A stretch of 64,000 bases of DNA. Origin: Paragyromitra xinjiangensis (Eukaryota > Ascomycota > Pezizomycetes > Pezizales > Discinaceae). The notes under the pieces are model-generated. The model saw only the letters and a list, made by a program, of their open reading frames with translations. It did no database searches and was not told where the DNA came from. Within the stretch, counting starts at the first letter, position 1. Each line of letters begins with the position of its first letter. A program made the position numbers and the translations under genes. Shown here piece after piece: positions 62,532-64,000 of this stretch. The stretch lies in assembly GCA_038503065.1 (NCBI GenBank), contig JBCAMK010000016.1:1054001-1118000 (forward strand), in the 5' to 3' direction.

Positions 62532-63827
62532 TTACTCTCCCTGTAAATCGCCAACCTTCTCCAACTTACCCATATCTTTCTTCTCGCCACTTTCGCCAAT
62601 GATTCTAATCCTATCCAGCCTGACCTTCTCCCCACCCTCCTTCTCGACGTCGAAAAAGAACATAGTGAGCGAGCTCACGTTCTGGAACTTGACGAAACGC
62701 ATAGCTACATCGGCAGTTCCGGTTTCTTTATCCCAGTCTTCGGGCTTAAGTTCAATGCTCTGGACCGGTACTCGTTCCAGAGCGTCATCAAATGACAGGA
62801 TATTCGGAGTATTGGGGAAGAGTTTGATGGTTCTCGGGCGAGATGGAGCCTCATCATCATCCTCATCTTCCGACTGTGGTGGGAAGGAGGTGAACTGGAT
62901 AGTGTGAATCTTGACGGTTGATTGAAACGGAATAAATAGCATTAGTTGCTCATCTGTATCGGACTCGACCCAATCAGGTCCTTGAGAGCTGTCCTTTTCC
63001 TTCCCTTTGCTGCTTGTGGTCCTCCTGCTAGGCTCCGCGGGATCAAATAAAGTCCTGACGCTGCCGCACTCAAGGTCCGCGTTCATGAGGTCTAGCCCTT
63101 TGATCTCAACCTGGTCTGTGACGTCCGTGTAGCCTTTAGGGAGCGCACGGCCGGTCCAAGAAGATGAGGACGAGGAAGAGACCGTGGGGGCCGCGAAGCC
63201 ACCGGTAGCAGAGGTAGAGCCGGTTGAGTTGATAGCCTCAGCTTCGACGGCAAGCTTTTGGACAACGCTAGTAAGGGCGGGAATGTTGGCGCCTTGAACG
63301 CGCTCTACTTCCACGCCACTCTTAAAGACAATGAAAGTTGGCATTCTAAAGTATATTAGTATAAGTAATCTTGTTATGGTTTGACGGGCCCAGCGCAATT
63401 GAAACAAAAGTAGAGAGTAACTAACGCCCTAACATCGTATTTCCTTGAGAGCTCTTGGTTCTGATCGACGTCACATTTTGCAAAGGCGATTTTCCCCGCC
63501 GAAGTAAGCTTTCCTGCTAGCTTCTCGTAGATAGGTGAAATGGCCTTGCATGGACCACACCAAACAGCAGTGACTGCAGAAAGCGTAGAATTCAATCAGT
63601 GCTCTGCTGGCCTCTTATTGAATACATGCATGGGGAAGTGGGTGTCTGTAGCAGGGAAATTTTGAAACAAGCCGACAAACAGAACAAGAGTACAGTAGAG
63701 GGAAACGGGCCAACTGACAGTCAATAATGACAACGGTTGAAGATTTGATTAAATTTGTGAGTTGGTCGGCAGAGGTAATAGTAATAATAGAAGACCCCCC
63801 CTTCTTTTCAGGAGCAGCGGATGACAT
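62532..63827 (-). CDS. txl1: Thioredoxin-PITH domain protein (Txl1/TXNL1)
   Basis: Redox-active protein that associates with the 26S proteasome through its PITH domain. Three exons (63827-63719, 63573-63426, 63345-62532) give 356 aa. The first intron (145 nt) splits the codon for F37, restoring VVIIDFTAVWCGPC with active-site C42-G-P-C45. The second intron (80 nt) restores KYDVRAMPTFIVFKSG, including the cis-Pro loop of thioredoxin. A Ser/Thr-rich linker leads to the PITH domain, which opens with YTDVTDQVEIKGLDLMNAD and includes IQFTSFPP, RPRTIKLFPN and the C-terminal DRIRIIGE. The start is the first ATG. Length matches fungal and animal TXNL1 with a longer linker. Confidence 0.94.
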
Positions 63828-64000
63828 CGTGGCGATTTTGAGGATTAGCGGAAATGGAGAAAGATGATAGGTGATTGAGGCGGCGTTGAGACGAGACGCG
63901 TCGTGATGGTGTTTGAGGAGCTGTGGTGTAAAGAGTGAGGTGACGTTGCGGGGCCACTAAAGTGTGGGGTCGTGACGCCTTTACTCAGCGCCTGCACGTG
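63828..64000. promoter_or_regulatory. txl1 upstream region
   Basis: The window ends here. The region contains TGACGT-like words and a CACGTG at the last bases (63995-64000). No TATA box is evident. Confidence 0.3.

Overview
This is a nuclear genomic segment from a filamentous ascomycete (Pezizomycotina). The evidence is the set of fungal single-copy genes, the many short GT-AG introns (44-93 nt, usually with a CTAAC or CTGAC type branch site), and fungal-specific architectures: Msn2/Seb1-type zinc finger, Gts1-type ArfGAP-UBA-polyQ protein, Dph6 with RidA domains, mitoribosomal mL59. The species cannot be named from sequence alone. There are no tRNA or rRNA genes, no CRISPR array and no intact autonomous transposon.

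Layout, left to right. 226-2350 (+) rad7 (global-genome nucleotide excision repair). 3791-7092 (-) ape2 (M1 aminopeptidase). 7891-10224 (-) dph6 (diphthamide amidation). 12116-12328 (-) small acidic orphan protein. 15376-16652 (+) ccp1 (mitochondrial cytochrome c peroxidase). Then about 8.3 kb without a convincing gene, ending in the pyrimidine-rich leader of 24915-27967 (+) atg1 (autophagy kinase). Another 7.8 kb gap holds a probable 221-bp MITE. Next is the gene-dense core: 35755-38292 (-) prp28, 38476-38950 (-) mL59/mrpl25, 40226-42369 (+) gts1-like ArfGAP, 43098-43773 (+) U2 snRNP B''/msl1, 44683-45513 (+) retropepsin-like protein, 47026-47340 (-) small secreted cysteine-rich protein. A 7-kb gap with a probable HET-type relic leads to 54304-56051 (-) msn2/seb1-type stress regulator. 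A further 6.5-kb gap leads to 62532-63827 (-) txl1 (thioredoxin plus PITH).

The genes do not form one pathway or a biosynthetic cluster. They are housekeeping and stress genes (DNA repair, peroxide defence, autophagy, stress transcription, redox/proteasome) with two splicing factors and one mitoribosomal protein. The two regulatory genes, atg1 and the msn2/seb1 homologue, have unusually long upstream non-coding regions.

The most interesting points are: a start codon split by an intron in rad7, supported by recovery of the conserved family N-terminus; a probable GC-AG intron in the same gene; a 17-nt microexon in the ArfGAP gene; a retropepsin-like protein whose catalytic Asp is replaced by Asn; a small secreted Cys-rich protein with a G-quadruplex-prone tract between TATA box and start; the MITE; and overlapping uORFs before atg1. 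I did not find a convincing new multi-gene system. Exon boundaries come from reading splice signals plus frame and family conservation, without transcript data.
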